A stretch of 64,000 nt of DNA, taken from assembly GCA_963846635.1 (NCBI GenBank), contig CAWJXM010000045.1, positions 1 to 64,000 on the forward strand. The letters are read 5' to 3'. The translations under genes and the position numbers were made by a program. Below are positions 1-8,562 of the stretch, in pieces. Under the pieces are notes generated by a model. It searched no databases and was not told the origin of the DNA. It saw nothing but the letters and a program-made list of their open reading frames with translations. Source of the DNA: AP-15 sp963846635 (GTDB taxonomy: Bacteria; Pseudomonadota; Alphaproteobacteria; ATCC43930; CGMCC-115725). Numbering within the stretch: position 1 is the stretch's first letter; the number at the start of each line of letters is the position of its first letter.

Positions 1-93
1 CAACAACGCGAGGTACTGCATCGGATGGTGCTTAAAGCGGTGCTAGAGAGCGCGGTGTGTCGGCGCCTGCTGTCCGTGCCTGGTGTCGGGCCC
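1..93 (+). pseudogene. IS110-family transposase fragment (C-terminal domain piece)
   Basis: Reading from base 1 gives an open stretch containing HRMVLKAVLESAVCRRLL followed by SVPGVGP. This resembles the segment before and including the helix-hairpin-helix of the Transposase_20 domain of IS110-type transposases. The match stops abruptly near base 93 and the continuation in any frame is unrelated, so this is a fragment entering from the left edge. The rest of the gene may lie outside the window. Not functional as seen. Confidence 0.55.
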
Positions 94-246
94 CATCGTC
101 GCGGGGAGGGAGAGACCGCGATGCTCAAAAGCGGGCGCCGGCTCTTCGCCCGCCCCAACCTCCTTTTCGTACGGCGGAAATTCACATCCCCGGTCGAACC
201 GCCGGTGGCAATGATCACTGCCTTACGCGCACGAATATTGGACAGC

Positions 247-465
247 TCACCACGCCTCTTGGCCGCGCGCGGGGCGGGCGGGTGGCGCAGTGCCGCGCGC
301 TGAACGGGCGGCCTGCTCGGCCTCGTGCTGGTCGAACATCGCGCGCGAAGCGGCCTGGCGCATGGCCCCGAAATCGTCGCGGTTCTGCCCGCACCACTCG
401 TAGGAGGCGATGCGCAAGGCGTTGTCGCGGCTGAAATGCGGCATCACGAAACGTTGGTAAAGCTC
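247..465 (-). pseudogene. C-terminal remnant of an LLM-class flavin-dependent oxidoreductase
   Basis: The minus strand encodes an ELYQRFVMPHF segment followed by ASYEWCGQNRDDFGAMRQAA and a QHEAEQAAR helix. I recognise this as the usual end of luciferase-like (LLM) monooxygenases, where a Y-x-R-x-VMP-x-F motif precedes a terminal helix rich in Ala, Glu and Gln. The 5' side is cut at 465, exactly where the IS1595 inverted repeat starts, so most of the gene including the flavin barrel is missing. A full LLM gene elsewhere (11972-13111) is not the same copy. Confidence 0.5.
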
Positions 466-1587
466 GTGGCTCTTATCGGATTCCGGGGTGGTGAGGTCGC
501 AATGGGTTCGGCCTCTGCCCTTCTGGTATAGGGTCAGGAGTTGGCGTAGCTGGCCCTGACCTATCTGCGCCAGGAGGCCGCACCCTGATGGCTGGACCCG
601 ACCTGGTCAATCTCCCTGCCCTGATGGACGACGCCAAGTGCTTCGCCTTGGTGCGCCAACATCGCTGGCCCGAGGGTGTCCGATGCCCCTTCTGCGCGAG
701 CCCGGCGGTGATCCGCGACGGTTATGACGAGACGCAACCCTGTTGGCAGCGCTACCGCTGCAAGGAATGTGCCGGGCGCTTCGACGACCTCACTGGCACG
801 GTGCTGGCCGGCCATCACCAGCCGCTGCGCGTGTGGGTACTGTGCCTTTACTTCATGGGCCTGAACCTCTCCACCCTGCAGATCGCCCGGGAGTTGGAGC
901 TCAGCGGGCCCGATGTGCAGACCATGACGGATCAGCTGCGCCACGGTCTGGTGGTCAAGACCCCGGCCGTGGCGCTGCAAGGGGAAGTCGAGATCGATGA
1001 GGTTTACGTGGTGGCCGGGCACAAGAGCCTGCCCCTGCGAAGGCAGGGGGTCAGCCCGCGGCCGTTCCAGCCAAAGGGGGCGGCTCGGACGCCGCCGCCG
1101 GCTGGCCGGCGCGCCGGCCGCGGCACGCTGGAGAAGGACAAGCCGCCCATTCTCGGGGTGATCCAGCGCGGGGGCCAAGTCCTGCTGCGCATGCTGGCCA
1201 ATGTACAGCAGGCCACGATCAAGCCGGTGATCGAGGCCACCGTCGCGAAAGGCAGCCTCATCTACACCGACGAGTACAATGTCTACGCCCGCCTGCCCGC
1301 CTGGGGCTACCTGCACAAGACTGTCTGTCACGGGCAGGGCGAGTATGCTCGTGATGAGGATGGCGACGGGTTTTGTGAGGTCCACGTCAATACGATGGAA
1401 GGCCTCTGGTCTTTGCTGCGCTCGTGGTTGCGCCGCACCGGGGCATTTCGCAGGAGAAGCTGCCGGATTATCTTGGCTTCTTTCAGTTCGTGCACAATGC
1501 GCGTCGCCGCGGCAAAGCACTGCTGAGCGCGTCATGGCCTCTGGCCACGTGACCCAGCCCATCACCCTGAAATCCGATAAGAGCCAC
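466..1587 (+). mobile_element. IS1595-family insertion sequence
   Basis: A 17-bp inverted repeat bounds the element: GTGGCTCTTATCGGATT at 466-482 and its exact reverse complement at 1571-1587, with weaker similarity continuing inward. The 1.12-kb size and the single transposase gene fit IS1595. The flanks do not form a target duplication and belong to two unrelated gene remnants (LLM oxidoreductase on the left, solute-binding protein on the right), so the insertion was followed by deletion or rearrangement. Confidence 0.8.
588..1552 (+). pseudogene. IS1595-family transposase, frameshifted near the C-terminus
   Basis: The protein opens with a zinc-ribbon (CPFC near residue 28, CKEC near residue 60), followed by a helical region and the DDE catalytic part (EVEIDEVYV, IYTDEYNVY), as in IS1595 transposases. 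After RSWLR (about base 1433) the open frame becomes nonsense and ends at 1526. Dropping into the frame one base earlier restores GISQEKLPDYLGFFQFVHN and RRRGKALL up to a TGA at 1550-1552, the normal family C-terminus. One base is therefore missing near 1433-1436. The truncated product lacks the end of the catalytic core and is probably inactive. Confidence 0.8.
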
Positions 1588-2032
1588 CCCCGATTTTCTG
1601 GAGTAAGGCTAGCTGGATACTTCCCTTCTGCGCGCCCACGGGTAGGCCCTTCAGGACGGAAGAGTCCGGTAAGCTGTTGCGTCACTCGATTGCACGACCA
1701 GGGCTTCAGGAAGTGCATTGTAGTACGGCCTAGTAAAGTCAACTTTTTGTTCCCGTTCCGGAGTGATCGCCATATTCGTGGCGATTACGTCAATCTTACC
1801 GCTGTCGACCGCCGGGATGGGTCTGCGAAGATCATCGGCTGGGACTCGATGGGAACACCGATTTACTTGCTGATTGCACGTGTCAGATCGACAGCCACGC
1901 CCGATAACTCGTTCTGGTCGTGGAGAACCCATGGTTTGACGCCCTGCCCCCTGCCTTCAACGGCTGCTGTCCCCACGCAGTCCAACCAATCAGCGCGCCG
2001 ACCACCACAACCAACATGCCGAGTTGTTTCAT
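1588..2032 (-). pseudogene. Amino-acid-type ABC transporter solute-binding protein, decayed and truncated
   Basis: Reading leftward from an ATG at 2032 (preceded by a GGGGAAAG ribosome site), there is a signal peptide MKQLGMLVVVVGALIGW, then GVAVDLTRAISK, IPAVDSGKIDVIATNMAI, TPEREQKVDFTRPYYN and LKGLPVGAQKGSIQLALLQK. These are classic motifs of family-3 periplasmic binding proteins (SBP_bac_3). The pieces lie in different frames, with shifts near 1660 and 1810, and the gene stops at base 1588 where the IS1595 inverted repeat begins. The second lobe is lost. No permease or ATPase gene remains nearby. Confidence 0.75.
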
Positions 2033-2093
2033 CTTTCCCCCCAATGGATTTTTTGGTGGATCATTGACCCGCCCATGCGGCCTACACCACTGG

Positions 2094-2474
2094 TCACCCT
2101 AAATCGGACCATCTAGCCGACATGGCTCGGTTCCGCTTGACGATTTCAAGAACGGTATTTTTGCTCAGCCCCAATTCGCGGGCGATCAGGCGATAGCTAT
2201 GGCCGTCAGCGGCCAGCGCGAGGACTTTAGAGGCGAAGCGGTCGGATTTCGGCCACTGCCCCGGCTGACGTCCGAGGCGCTTGCCCCGCGCCTTTGCGGC
2301 GGCGATGCCCGAGCGGATGCACTCCCCGATCAATTCCCGTTCAAACTCGGCAATCCCGGCGATGATCGTCGCCATCATCCGGCCGTGCGGCGTCGACAGA
2401 TCGAAGGCCAAGCCATTCATAGCAATGACCGACAGCCCTTGCGGCGTTCGCCGCGCTGCACCTCCAGCTTCCAC
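2094..2474 (-). pseudogene. Serine recombinase (resolvase/invertase), N-terminally truncated
   Basis: The 126-residue frame contains LSTPHGRMMATIIAGIAEFE followed by RELIGECIRSGIAAAKARGK and a C-terminal helix-turn-helix (YRLIARELGLSKNTVLEIVK). These match the E-helix and DNA-binding domain of small serine recombinases. The catalytic N-terminal domain with its Ser nucleophile and Arg residues is absent upstream; only about 20 unrelated residues precede the match. The remnant cannot catalyse recombination. It lies between the decayed transporter gene and the esterase. Confidence 0.75.
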
Positions 2475-2596
2475 CCCGCTTCCAGAGTGGGAAAGTCACC
2501 GCGGTCCGGCCCAACGGGAAATCCGCTGCCGCTTATCGACGGTGAGAGGATGGAGACCGCCGTGGCTTCTGACAGAACGTCGGTCTGCCCTCCCGG

Positions 2597-4237
2597 TTAT
2601 GCGGCCGCGATTTTGGTCCACAACAGCCGCGCCGCGCGCTTCGGATCGTTTTCCACGCTCCACTCCGTATCGATCATCATTGTCGCGCGATCCGCTGCCG
2701 TATAGGCAGGCCAGTGCGGAATCGCCTTATTATCGGGTGTTCCAGCACGGGCAAAGCTGGCCCAGGTCATAGACTTTGCGGCGGCAATCGCCGCCGCGGC
2801 CGGTACATGGCCAGTAATGCCGACCGCGTCGAGCGTGTCGAAGACGAATGGCACGTCGATCGCGTGCGGCGCCATTAGCTTGCCGTCGAGGACCGGAGTG
2901 CGCCAGTTGAACGAATACATATAGACCGGCGCCTTGCCTTTGGCCGCCTTGCGCTCGGCCAGCAAAATCGAGCGCACCCAGAAATTCGAGTTGGTCGTGA
3001 TCTCGATCAGCAGCTCGGCCGGGTTCATGCCGGGATGCATTCGCCGGTAAAGTGCCAGCACGGTATCGGTGTTGCTGCCCGCCACCTTGGCGACGCGCGT
3101 CTTCAGCTCATCCTCGCTGAGCGTACGGTTCCACACCGCGTCGTCAGAGGCGAGAAAAAGCGCGTTCTCATCTCTTGTGCCGCCGACCATCACCGGCACG
3201 TCATCCGACAGATCCGGCGCCGTCGGATCGAACGGGTGATGCGGCAGATCATGGCCCTCGACGACGGGCCCAAAACCATAACGGTCGAGCAGCCGGAACC
3301 CGACCGGAGCCAGCTTCTTCTGCGCCGGCTCGATCGCCGCGAGCAGCCGTTCAAATGGCAACGCCTGCAATTTGCCGAGCTGATTGGCTTTCAATCCGAC
3401 CTCGTCGAGTACTGCATCAGCGAGCTTTGTCGCGCGTTCGTGTTCAGCCATGCGGATGCCGGCGCCGCTCATCACGATGGCGCGGTGGAACAACCCTTTC
3501 GCCGCCGGCATCGCCAGCAAGGTGCTGACCTTTCCGCCGCCGCCGGATTGCCCGAAGATGGTCACATTGCCGGGATCGCCACCAAAATTCGCGATATTGT
3601 CGCGGACCCATTCGAGCGCAGCGACGAGATCCAGCACTCCGGCATTGGCGGAATGCGCAAATCCCTCGCCCCCAAGTGCCGCAAGATCGAGAAATCCGAA
3701 GATATTGAGGCGATGATTGACAGTCACGACGACGACATCACCGCGCCGCGCCAGATTGGTGCCGGCGGTGCGTGGCGTATTGGCGGACCCATAGGAGAAG
3801 GCGCCGCCATGAAACCAGACCATAACGGGGCGCTTACCGCCATCGAGGGCAGGTGTCCACACATTGAGCGTCAAGCAATCTTCGCTAACAGGCACCGTGT
3901 CCGGAGTACCCGACAGGCGCGACACCTCTGGCCGTCGTTGGCCGAAGAAAGCTTGCGGGGCGTGCCCGGCCCAGTTGACAGCCTCGCGCATCCCGCCCCA
4001 CGGGGCCGGCTTCTGCGGTGGCATGAACCGGTTCGCGCCTGCCGTTGAAGCGCCATAGGGAATTCCTTTGAACGCGGCAACTCCATCGACAGCAGCCCCA
4101 CTGATCTTACCGGAGATGGTGTCAACAACCGGTTCGCTCGGGACCGCCGACCAGGCGTGTCGTCGCGGGAGAAACAATGCTGTGCCGGCCAGAGTTGACT
4201 GCACGAGAAAGCGCCGACGATCGAGCGCATTAAGCAT
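2597..4237 (-). CDS. Carboxylesterase type B, Tat-exported
   Basis: A 546-residue alpha/beta-hydrolase of the carboxylesterase/para-nitrobenzyl esterase family (about 500-550 residues), expected to cleave carboxylic esters. The N-terminus has a twin-arginine signal (DRRRFLVQS then a hydrophobic run), so export to the periplasm is likely. Visible features are AAFKGIPYG, SEDCLTLNVWTP, the oxyanion HGGAF, the nucleophile elbow FGQSGGGGK, the acidic residue in GTRDENALF and the histidine in PHAIDVPFVF. Together these form a complete Ser-Glu-His triad. The ATG at 4237 is preceded by GGGAGA. It lies 67 bp downstream of the amidohydrolase on the same strand, so one transcript is likely. The substrate is not evident from sequence. 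Confidence 0.9.
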   Translation of the reverse strand: MLNALDRRRFLVQSTLAGTALFLPRRHAWSAVPSEPVVDTISGKISGAAVDGVAAFKGIPYGASTAGANRFMPPQKPAPWGGMREAVNWAGHAPQAFFGQRRPEVSRLSGTPDTVPVSEDCLTLNVWTPALDGGKRPVMVWFHGGAFSYGSANTPRTAGTNLARRGDVVVVTVNHRLNIFGFLDLAALGGEGFAHSANAGVLDLVAALEWVRDNIANFGGDPGNVTIFGQSGGGGKVSTLLAMPAAKGLFHRAIVMSGAGIRMAEHERATKLADAVLDEVGLKANQLGKLQALPFERLLAAIEPAQKKLAPVGFRLLDRYGFGPVVEGHDLPHHPFDPTAPDLSDDVPVMVGGTRDENALFLASDDAVWNRTLSEDELKTRVAKVAGSNTDTVLALYRRMHPGMNPAELLIEITTNSNFWVRSILLAERKAAKGKAPVYMYSFNWRTPVLDGKLMAPHAIDVPFVFDTLDAVGITGHVPAAAAIAAAKSMTWASFARAGTPDNKAIPHWPAYTAADRATMMIDTEWSVENDPKRAARLLWTKIAAA

Positions 4238-4304
4238 GTTGTTCTCCCGCGTTGCGTTAGTTTTTATACAAGCGCAGAGACTGTTGACGTCGAAACTGCA
4301 GAGC

Positions 4305-5471
4305 TCAGGTCAGACGATAAACGCGCTTTGCGGTGCCGCTGAACAGCGCCGCCTTCTCCGTAGGCGAATACCCGGCCGCGAGGCGTTTGAGGCTGTTCCA
4401 CAGGATCTGATAGCTCGAGCTCGCGCCGTCGGGCGGGAAATTGCTTTCGAACATCCCGCGATCGACGCCGAAGGCCGCAATGCAGGTTTCGATATAAGGT
4501 TTATAGGCGGTCGCCAGTTCCTCCGATGAAGGCGGTTTTGGGCGCGTATAGAAATCGAACATGCCGATCGGCATGCCGAGCCCGCCGAGCTTAACGACAA
4601 CATTGGGCGATGCCTTGGCGACCTCGATGATGCCGGCCTTCCACTGCGCGAAGGTCTCGGCCTTTTTGTCCTTGTAAGGCCCGATCCCGAGCGGTCCGCC
4701 GACATGGTTGAGGACGATCGTTGTTTGCGGATAGGCGCGGGCGAGATCGACGAGATCAGGAAGCTGGGGATGATAAAGCCACGCCTCGAAGGTGAGATTT
4801 AGCGGCGCCAGCCGCGCAAACCCGGCCCGCCAGGTCGGATCGAGCATTTGATCCTTGATGGGATTGGTGCGCGACTTCGGGAATGCGTCGCTTGCATCCC
4901 AAGCGACGGAATGACGAATGCCGCGAAAGCGGCCGTCTCCAGCCGTGATCTGAGCCTCCAGCACCCGCGCCACACTGTCGCCGAGCCGCAGATCGGCATG
5001 CCCGACGATGCCTCGGCATAGCCGCGTCGGCCCATACTGACCGCTGGCACTCATCGCCGCCGTGCCGTTGACGAACTCGGTTTCACCGACGGGCTTCATT
5101 TCCGTCGGGCCGTCGGCGCGGTACATCGAACCGCACTCGATGAAGACAGTTTCCGTGATCTTGTGGCCGCTGCGCACGTCGGCAAGCAATTGATCGAGCA
5201 GAAAACGGTTCCCCGGATGATCCCATAAGTGATGGTGGGGATCGACGATCTCGAGCTCCGGCTCGATAATCTCCTCCTGTCGCAATGCGAGCCAGGCTGG
5301 ATTAGGGTAATGCGGATTATAGGATGATTTGGGCGTTGCGCCGGTATTGGCGGGCGCGGTGGGCTGTGCGAGCACAGTGCCGGACGAGAGTGCTGCTCCA
5401 CCTAATAACCCGGCCGTGCCGCTCAGCAGCATTCGCCGCGATACCGATTGCCGTCGGACCGTTTTTTCCAT
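4305..5471 (-). CDS. Amidohydrolase (metal-dependent hydrolase, PF04909-type), Tat-exported
   Basis: A 388-residue TIM-barrel hydrolase. The N-terminus RRQSVSRRMLLSGTAGLLGG is a twin-arginine signal. The first metal-binding motif appears as VDPHHHLWDH near residue 77, and later barrel strands show NHVGGPLG and FESNFPPD, matching amidohydrolase-2 proteins that act on lactones, cyclic amides or decarboxylation substrates. The ATG at 5471 follows a strong GGGAGG site. It is the first gene of a two-gene unit with the carboxylesterase 67 bp downstream. Both are predicted to be exported, so they may act in sequence on one extracytoplasmic substrate (inference). Confidence 0.9.
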   Translation of the reverse strand: MEKTVRRQSVSRRMLLSGTAGLLGGAALSSGTVLAQPTAPANTGATPKSSYNPHYPNPAWLALRQEEIIEPELEIVDPHHHLWDHPGNRFLLDQLLADVRSGHKITETVFIECGSMYRADGPTEMKPVGETEFVNGTAAMSASGQYGPTRLCRGIVGHADLRLGDSVARVLEAQITAGDGRFRGIRHSVAWDASDAFPKSRTNPIKDQMLDPTWRAGFARLAPLNLTFEAWLYHPQLPDLVDLARAYPQTTIVLNHVGGPLGIGPYKDKKAETFAQWKAGIIEVAKASPNVVVKLGGLGMPIGMFDFYTRPKPPSSEELATAYKPYIETCIAAFGVDRGMFESNFPPDGASSSYQILWNSLKRLAAGYSPTEKAALFSGTAKRVYRLT

Positions 5472-5548
5472 TGTTCGTCCCTCCCAAGCGTTTGAATTCT
5501 TGAATTTAGCTTTTCTGTGGAATGATAGAAGGTGTGGTCACATGAGTT

Positions 5549-6556
5549 TTACAGCCTTATCCTCTCAACCTCGTCTTGCGTCAGCCGCTCCTTGGTCCGG
5601 TCGTAGAGCTTGGTCGTCCGGGGACTCTCGTGCGCCGCCATTTCCTGCGCGTGTTCAAGCGCGCCGCCATTGGCGAGATAGGCGGTGATGCCGGTCGCGC
5701 GGAATGTGTGATTGCCGATTGGCGCTGTGATGCCGGCTGCGACCGCGCGACGCCGGATCATTAGCCATGCGGCATATTGGTTCATCGCTCGATTGGTGAG
5801 TGTATTGGCATTGTGCCGAGGCGCTGTGCGGAACAGCCAGCCCTTACGGTCTTCGGCAATACCGGCAGCATCGATGTACGCACGCAGGGCATCGGCAAGC
5901 GCGTGATGGCACGGCATCACATGCTCTTTGCCGCCTTTTTCGTGCAAGCGCGCCGACCATCCCGCGCCGCGCGGCCGCAGATCCTCGACCTTCATCTTAA
6001 GCGCCGCAGTGATGCGTGCGAAGGAATAGGTGAGTGTCGCGATCAGTGCTCGGTCGCGCAGATCGCGCAAGGTCGCCGTCGGAATGCTGTCGAGCAGCTT
6101 GCGCCATTCGGCGCCCTCGAGCACCGGCGTCTTGCCGGTCTTGACGATATACTTAGGCCCGCGCACGGCTGCCGCTGGATTCATCGGCACGATCTGGCCC
6201 GTCACCAGCCAATCGAACAGCATGCGCACCGCCGCCAGCTGCTGCTTGACCCCCGGCGCGCCATACTGCTGTTGCAATTCCTTCACCCATGCGGCGACGT
6301 CGAACGGCCTGATCGCCATGAGCGTCAGCCCGCGATTTTCACACCACGCAAAAAACCGGCTGCAGGCACGCGCATAGGCCCGGCGCGTGTGGTCATTGTT
6401 GATGTTGGCAGTGAAGAATTCGACGTAGCGCCAACCGGCCTGGTCGCCGCCGGCATCGGTGATAAGCGCTGGCACGATATAGGTGTCGACCGGAGCCGGG
6501 ACCGGGGTAATCGACGGCTCGATGACAGCTGGAAGTTGCTCGTTGGAGGGCGACAT
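5549..6556 (-). CDS. Tyrosine recombinase / phage-type integrase
   Basis: The N-terminal SAM-like core-binding domain (about residues 35-130) is followed by a catalytic domain with the full set of active-site residues: Arg in SFARITAAL, Lys in HEKGGKEH, HTFR in NHTFRATGI, His in MAAHESPRTT and Tyr in KLYDR. The ATG at 6556 is preferred over one at 6610 because AGGGG lies just before it. Length is about 335 residues, normal for the family. A broken paralogue of the same subfamily lies at 38976-40054. IS110 starts just upstream on the other strand. No attachment site could be identified, and no other phage genes are present. Confidence 0.88.
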   Translation of the reverse strand: MSPSNEQLPAVIEPSITPVPAPVDTYIVPALITDAGGDQAGWRYVEFFTANINNDHTRRAYARACSRFFAWCENRGLTLMAIRPFDVAAWVKELQQQYGAPGVKQQLAAVRMLFDWLVTGQIVPMNPAAAVRGPKYIVKTGKTPVLEGAEWRKLLDSIPTATLRDLRDRALIATLTYSFARITAALKMKVEDLRPRGAGWSARLHEKGGKEHVMPCHHALADALRAYIDAAGIAEDRKGWLFRTAPRHNANTLTNRAMNQYAAWLMIRRRAVAAGITAPIGNHTFRATGITAYLANGGALEHAQEMAAHESPRTTKLYDRTKERLTQDEVERIRL

Positions 6557-6672
6557 CGAGCCCCTGCAATACCACAAATATTCCTTGTGATGTAGATTCC
6601 ATGGGGCCACGACGACCAGCCGGGGTTGGGTACGGTGCAGTTGTCGTCAATGGCATTGCCAGGAGGCAATCG

Positions 6673-7839
6673 ATGCGCCCCACCAGCCAGACCACTACCC
6701 AGAAGCTGTCTCACTGTCGACCGGATGATGCAACGTTGTATGCGTCGCTAGAGTTGAGCCAGGCTAAGTGGCTCGTAACGGCCCTGTCGCCGGGCAGCGA
6801 GAAGATGTCGAAGTACTCGACCCTTGGAGGGGACGGGGCAGCACTGCTCGGTCTGTTGAGACGCCTGCAAGCAAGAGCCGAACGGCTCGCGGGAGGACCG
6901 GTCGACATCGTTGTCATTCAGGAAGCCGGGCTCGACGGCTTCTGGGTTCACCGCTTACTCAGTGCAAATGGAATTCAAAGCCACGTGGTCGATCCCGCGT
7001 CGATCGCCGTGCCACGGCGTCGGCGGCGAGCGAAGACCGATGCGATCGATGGTGAGACGCTGCTGAGAACACTACTGGCGTGGCAGCGCGGGGAGCCACG
7101 CGTTTGTGCGATGGTCGTACCACCGACACCGGAGCAGGAGGATCGCCGGCGCACCTCACGCGAACGCGCCGTTCTGCTGCAGGAGAGGGTCCGCCACGTC
7201 AACCGCATCAAGGGTCTGCTCGCTGGCCAGGGGATCACTGACTACGAACCGTTGCACAAGGATCGTCGGGCCCGCCTTGCAACGCTGAAAACCGGAGACG
7301 GTCAGCCATTACCGATGCGATTGAAGGCAGAGCTGCAGCGCGAGATCGAGCTGATCGAGCTGCTGATACGTCAGATTGCCGAGGTCGAGGCGGAACGCGA
7401 TACCGCCGTCAAGCTGGACGTAGAGGGGCACCAATCGCCGGTCGCGCTGCTCGCGCGCCTCAAGGCGATCGGCCCGCAGATTGCCGCGGTTCTCTATCTT
7501 GAAGGTCTCTACCGGAGCTTTGCCAACCGACGTGAGGTGGCCGCTTACGCCGGGTTGGTGCCGACCCCGTGGCGCAGCGGGACGATCGATCGCGAGCAGG
7601 GTATCTCAAAGGCCGGCAACCGGCGCCTGCGCCACATCATGATCGAGTTGGCCTGGTTGTGGGTGAGGCATCAGCCTGCCAGTGCGCTAAGCCGCTGGTT
7701 CCGCGCACGGGTTGGCACCGAGCGTGGGCGGATCCGGCGGATCGCCATTGTCGCGCTCGCACGCAAGTTGCTGATCGCGCTCTGGCGCTATGTGACGCAC
7801 GGGGAAGTGCCGGAGGGCGCGGCGTTGAAAGCGGCGTGA
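6673..7839 (+). CDS. IS110-family transposase
   Basis: A 388-residue protein with the two IS110 domains: an N-terminal RuvC-like DEDD domain (LYASLELSQAKW, VVIQEAGLDGFWVHRLL, KTDAIDGETLLR) and a C-terminal Transposase_20 domain (LKAIGPQIAAVLYLEGLY, REVAAYAGLVPTPWRSG, ISKAGNRRLRHIMIE). The ATG at 6673 has an excellent AGGAGG 6 bp upstream and is chosen over an in-frame ATG at 6601. IS110 elements use a structured guide RNA and usually lack terminal repeats, so the ends cannot be placed by eye. The gene looks intact. Confidence 0.92.
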   Translation: MRPTSQTTTQKLSHCRPDDATLYASLELSQAKWLVTALSPGSEKMSKYSTLGGDGAALLGLLRRLQARAERLAGGPVDIVVIQEAGLDGFWVHRLLSANGIQSHVVDPASIAVPRRRRRAKTDAIDGETLLRTLLAWQRGEPRVCAMVVPPTPEQEDRRRTSRERAVLLQERVRHVNRIKGLLAGQGITDYEPLHKDRRARLATLKTGDGQPLPMRLKAELQREIELIELLIRQIAEVEAERDTAVKLDVEGHQSPVALLARLKAIGPQIAAVLYLEGLYRSFANRREVAAYAGLVPTPWRSGTIDREQGISKAGNRRLRHIMIELAWLWVRHQPASALSRWFRARVGTERGRIRRIAIVALARKLLIALWRYVTHGEVPEGAALKAA

Positions 7840-8284
7840 CCGCAACTCGCGACGTCACAGAGTACACAGCCATTCACGAGGGAAGCTGACCCTTTGTCCG
7901 ATCTCGGCGGGCGGACCGCATAACGTCCTGGCTGCAAGATGCCGCGATAAAGATTGGTCCGCCTTTCCGAGCCCGACGACCTCGAGCATGAGGAATTTTG
8001 GTGCCAGCCGTGATGAGCGGCAACCGGATGTGAGGTTCTGCGGCCTCGGAGCCGCAGTCGAAGAATGGGCTCGGGCCGACTGGTGTGGGGTCAACGCGAT
8101 GATACGGCGATCTGCCGAGCATGTCGCCTGAAGCTATTGACTTGCCCTGATGGAGCGTGCCGGCAGCAGCCTGTTGCCGCACAGCGTGTCGATGATGCTT
8201 TGCGACAGCATCGCCCTCAAGGGCTGCGCTACGCGCCCCGGCAAGCCGGCTTCGGCCCTTGACCGCGACGCCGTCGCAAAGCAA
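7840..8284 (+). other. Non-coding stretch after IS110
   Basis: No reading frame here has family resemblance or a convincing start. It presumably contains the right end of the IS110 element. The segment 8130-8284 leads directly into the 73-bp tandem repeat. Nothing else was recognised. Confidence 0.4.
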
Positions 8285-8511
8285 GTGGCCGTCATTCCGT
8301 TATGGCAAAATGGGCATCGGCAGCACAATTCCGATTGAACCAACCGCCCTCATGTGAGTGGCCGTCATTCCGTTATGGCAAAATGGGCATCGGCAGCACA
8401 ATTCCGATTGAACCAACCGCCCTCATGTGAGTGGCCGTCATTCCGTTATGGCAAAATGGGCATCGGCAGCACAATTCCGATTGAACCAACCGCCCTCATG
8501 TGAGTGGCCGT
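8285..8511 (+). repeat. 73-bp tandem repeat, three full copies plus 8 bp
   Basis: Copies start at 8285, 8358 and 8431 and appear identical over all 73 bases; a fourth begins at 8504 but stops matching after GTGGCCGT. One frame of each unit reads WPSFRYGKMGIGSTIPIEPT followed by ALM and a stop, so the unit may be an amplified gene tail. There are no spacers between units, so this is not a CRISPR array. Confidence 0.95.
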
Positions 8512-8562
8512 TATCATTGGTGATATGGCCGGTCGGGGCAGGAGGTCTGTGTCATTTTGAGA

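Noticed and set aside
561..1742. 393-residue minus-strand open frame over the IS1595 transposase
   Set aside because: Antisense to a recognisable transposase; such long shadow frames are common in GC-rich DNA. Only its right end overlaps real solute-binding-protein codons.
8285..8511. CRISPR array
   Set aside because: The repeats are 73 bp, contiguous and identical with no spacers, and no cas genes are present.
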